A stretch of DNA of 7,834 nucleotides from Planctomycetota bacterium (GTDB lineage Bacteria > Planctomycetota > SZUA-567). Shown piece after piece: positions 6,152-7,834 of this stretch. The notes under the pieces are model-generated. The model was not told where the DNA came from. It saw only the letters and a list, made by a program, of their open reading frames with translations, and did not search any database. Numbering within the stretch: position 1 is the stretch's first letter; the number at the start of each line of letters is the position of its first letter. The stretch lies in contig JAISYD010000084.1 in NCBI GenBank assembly GCA_031270145.1, forward strand, positions 1 to 7,834. The letters run 5' to 3'. The position numbers and the translations under genes are program-made.

Positions 6152-7570
6152 ATGGAACGCGAACTCGTCATGCGTAATCCACCGAAAGTGCTCGTCCCTC
6201 TGGCCAAAAAATGGCACGGGGAGGGCAGGAAATTTTATTTGGGCCCGGAAAACATATTCACCGTCAATTGCGAGCATGTGGATTACCATGGCGCAAAAGA
6301 TGTGCCTAAGGAGTATGGCTCATGGTCACTATGCACATCAGACAATATGGCTCCAAGTTATCGGATAACCGCCGAGGACATGCGGGAGATTGCCGCCGCT
6401 TTTTCAACTTTGGTGAAAATAGAAAGATGCTGCTGTTATGTCGGCGATCAATGCAATCTGAATTGTATTTTCTGTCCGATACATGGCGGCGACAAATCAG
6501 GCGCTCTCCAGTCATTCGCGCATGAATGCGATGTGAACGAGCTTCATCGGCGTCTCGACATAATCGCGCGGCTCGGCATTCCCGACCTGGGAACGGAAAC
6601 GCATGGCGACTTGTTTGCCTATCGTTACTGGCGTGAATATTTGCGGTATGCGTCCGAAAGGAGATTTCGCATAGTATTCAGCACCAATGGCATTGCCCTA
6701 AACGACGAGAAATGCCGTTTTCTGGCGGAGCATTGCGACATAAAATGGATGGGTGTATCGATAAACGCCGCTACCGAGGAGACATATGGCAAGATATGCG
6801 GAATAGCCAATTATCGGCAAGCATTCGCCAATGCGGATCAAGCTCCGCTTCTGTTGCGCAAATACGGCATCCCCGCGACGGTGTCAATTGTCTGGTGCGA
6901 GGCCAACCATTCTGAAATTGGCTTGTTCATCGAAAAATGGACCAAGGCCGGCTTTTATGTTCAAGTAATACCTGAAATTAAATCTGTGAATCCCTCGGAG
7001 GGGAGGGAGGATGGCCTTGCGACGTTGCATTCGCTTCCAGCGAATGCCTGTGATGCGGCATATAGCAAAAGCATTTATGTCTCGCCTTCAGGAAGGTTGG
7101 CTCCCTGTTGCGGCGCTCCGCAATTTATGGGCGATGACTCTCCGTTCAATATTCCGGTATGGATGTTGGACGATAAAACGCCGGAAAATATTATTCAGAT
7201 GCGAGAATCCTTTCGTACGGCAAATATTTGGGACGACGTATGCCGTAGATGCAATTACTTTTCACGCGTGGTCGACTCTTGCACAAACGTTTCGGTCAAG
7301 GCTTTCGGAGCCATGGGCAATATCACGCCTGCTCAAGGCGGCTTCCATATGATCTTCGAGCCCCGACATGGTAGCGCCGTTCACGCCTATGAAGGCCAGG
7401 AGATTGCCGCCGCCATGATCGCGCATGAATCTGTTAAGTTACGCCGCAAGTTATGTCTTTTCAAAAACTCGCTCCGGGCAATCACTCCCCCGGTTATATA
7501 CGACGGCCTGAGATATTTGCTGAAGAGGGCGCAAGGGAAGAAATTCACTGCCAAGAGTTTGAAATGGTGA
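6152..7570 (+). CDS. Radical SAM protein with SPASM-like C-terminal cysteine set
   Basis: A 472-residue radical SAM enzyme of unknown substrate. The [4Fe-4S]-binding motif is C101-NLN-C105-IF-C108, preceded by the family-typical VGDQ. The TIM-barrel region shows FSTNGIAL and WMGVSINAATEETYGKI, common in radical SAM/SPASM proteins. A C-terminal cluster of cysteines, Cys300, Cys319-Cys320 (in SPSGRLAPCC), Cys364-RR-Cys367 and Cys377, fits a SPASM or twitch domain binding one or two auxiliary Fe-S clusters. About 90 residues precede the motif and a basic tail of about 90 follows; Cys93-94-95 lie directly before the core motif. The protein appears cytoplasmic. It sits between pseB and pseC, 49 and 53 bases from each, so a role in modifying the pseudaminic pathway or the glycan is inferred from context only. 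Its codons differ from pseB: 11 ATA and 9 AGA/AGG by eye, against 1 and 2, suggesting separate acquisition. The start rests on a strong ribosome site; ATG 6170 is a weaker alternative. Confidence 0.88.
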   Translation: MERELVMRNPPKVLVPLAKKWHGEGRKFYLGPENIFTVNCEHVDYHGAKDVPKEYGSWSLCTSDNMAPSYRITAEDMREIAAAFSTLVKIERCCCYVGDQCNLNCIFCPIHGGDKSGALQSFAHECDVNELHRRLDIIARLGIPDLGTETHGDLFAYRYWREYLRYASERRFRIVFSTNGIALNDEKCRFLAEHCDIKWMGVSINAATEETYGKICGIANYRQAFANADQAPLLLRKYGIPATVSIVWCEANHSEIGLFIEKWTKAGFYVQVIPEIKSVNPSEGREDGLATLHSLPANACDAAYSKSIYVSPSGRLAPCCGAPQFMGDDSPFNIPVWMLDDKTPENIIQMRESFRTANIWDDVCRRCNYFSRVVDSCTNVSVKAFGAMGNITPAQGGFHMIFEPRHGSAVHAYEGQEIAAAMIAHESVKLRRKLCLFKNSLRAITPPVIYDGLRYLLKRAQGKKFTAKSLKW

Positions 7571-7583
7571 TATTTGGCAGACA

Positions 7584-7601
7584 ATCAAACAGGATCAAAC
7601 A
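7584..7601. repeat. Two ATCAAACA copies ten bases apart
   Basis: The octamer ATCAAACA occurs at 7584-7591 and 7594-7601 in the 53-base gap between the radical SAM gene and pseC. The spacing is about one helical turn, so a regulator could bind, but a small chance repeat is equally likely. Confidence 0.3.
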
Positions 7602-7623
7602 ACCGTGAAAGGCGATAAGAGCG

Positions 7624-7834
7624 GTGTTGAATAAAGGCAAACCGAACTTCCTCCCCTACGGCCATCAACTCGTCGACGATGCCGACGTCGCCGCCGTGGC
7701 CGCGGCGCTGCGTTCCGGCTGGCTCACCACCGGCCCGGCGGTGGAGGCTTTCGAACATGCCCTGTGCGCCTTCACCGGCGCGGAGCATGGCGTGGCCGTC
7801 TCCAACGGCACCGCCGCCCTGCACGTCGCCATGC
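7624..7834 (+). CDS. pseC: UDP-4-amino-4,6-dideoxy-N-acetyl-beta-L-altrosamine transaminase, N-terminal part (3' end outside window)
   Basis: PseC is a PLP-dependent aminotransferase (DegT/DnrJ/EryC1 family) that aminates C4 of the PseB product using glutamate, the second step to CMP-pseudaminic acid. Seventy codons are present and the frame is open to the window edge. Visible family blocks are FLPYGHQLVDDADVAAV, SGWLTTGP (TTGP at 35-38) and AVSNGTAALH (60-67), the latter near the PLP-phosphate site; the PLP-binding lysine lies downstream. No ATG is in frame before the conserved start, so GTG 7624 or TTG 7627 is used, with AAAGG (7608-7612) or TAAGAG upstream as a weak ribosome site. The in-frame stop at 7606-7608 bars a longer start. 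Another DegT-family sugar aminotransferase is possible from this fragment alone, but the pseB neighbour makes PseC the best call. It is outside the long opposite-strand frame at 7585-7824, which is a shadow. Confidence 0.88.
   Translation, partial: MLNKGKPNFLPYGHQLVDDADVAAVAAALRSGWLTTGPAVEAFEHALCAFTGAEHGVAVSNGTAALHVAM

Noticed and set aside
7571..7623. Possible promoter or terminator in the gap before pseC
   Set aside because: No inverted repeat with a T-run and no convincing -35/-10 pair was found; only the small ATCAAACA repeat is present.
7585..7824. Minus-strand open frame at the right edge
   Set aside because: It is antisense to the PseC N-terminus, which has clear family blocks on the + strand.

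Overview
The window is a stretch of a surface-polysaccharide or glycoprotein-glycan biosynthesis cluster from a GC-rich bacterium. All seven genes lie on the + strand with overlaps or gaps of about 50 bases or less, so they read as one operon. The high GC content of the housekeeping-like genes and the pairing of GDP-fucose and pseudaminic-acid genes suggest a Gram-negative proteobacterium, perhaps an alphaproteobacterium. That placement is a guess, because no rRNA or other marker is present.

Layout from left to right: (1) the 3' end of gmd, GDP-mannose 4,6-dehydratase; (2) fcl, GDP-L-fucose synthase, which together with Gmd converts GDP-mannose to GDP-L-fucose; (3) a GT-A-like glycosyltransferase of unassigned specificity with a C-terminal membrane segment; (4) a large capsule-type (GT-B-like) transferase with an N-terminal cysteine cluster and an extra C-terminal domain; (5) pseB, the first enzyme of CMP-pseudaminic acid synthesis; (6) a radical SAM protein with a SPASM-like C-terminal cysteine set; (7) the 5' end of pseC, the second pseudaminic acid enzyme, cut by the window edge.

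The left block supplies an activated 6-deoxyhexose, the middle block supplies candidate transferases, and the right block starts synthesis of a nine-carbon sialic-acid-like sugar. The most notable point is the radical SAM gene placed between pseB and pseC, whose products act in consecutive steps. This gene has a different codon habit (many ATA, AGA and AGG codons) from pseB and fcl, so it may be a later insertion that adds a modification to the glycan or to an intermediate. Nothing in the sequence fixes its substrate.

There is no tRNA, rRNA, CRISPR array, insertion sequence or gene-free stretch longer than about 55 bases. Smaller signals recorded here are two in-frame A-AAA-AAG heptamers in the GT-A gene (one abutting a perfect palindrome), a GC-rich palindrome in pseB, and a hairpin over the pseB stop codon.
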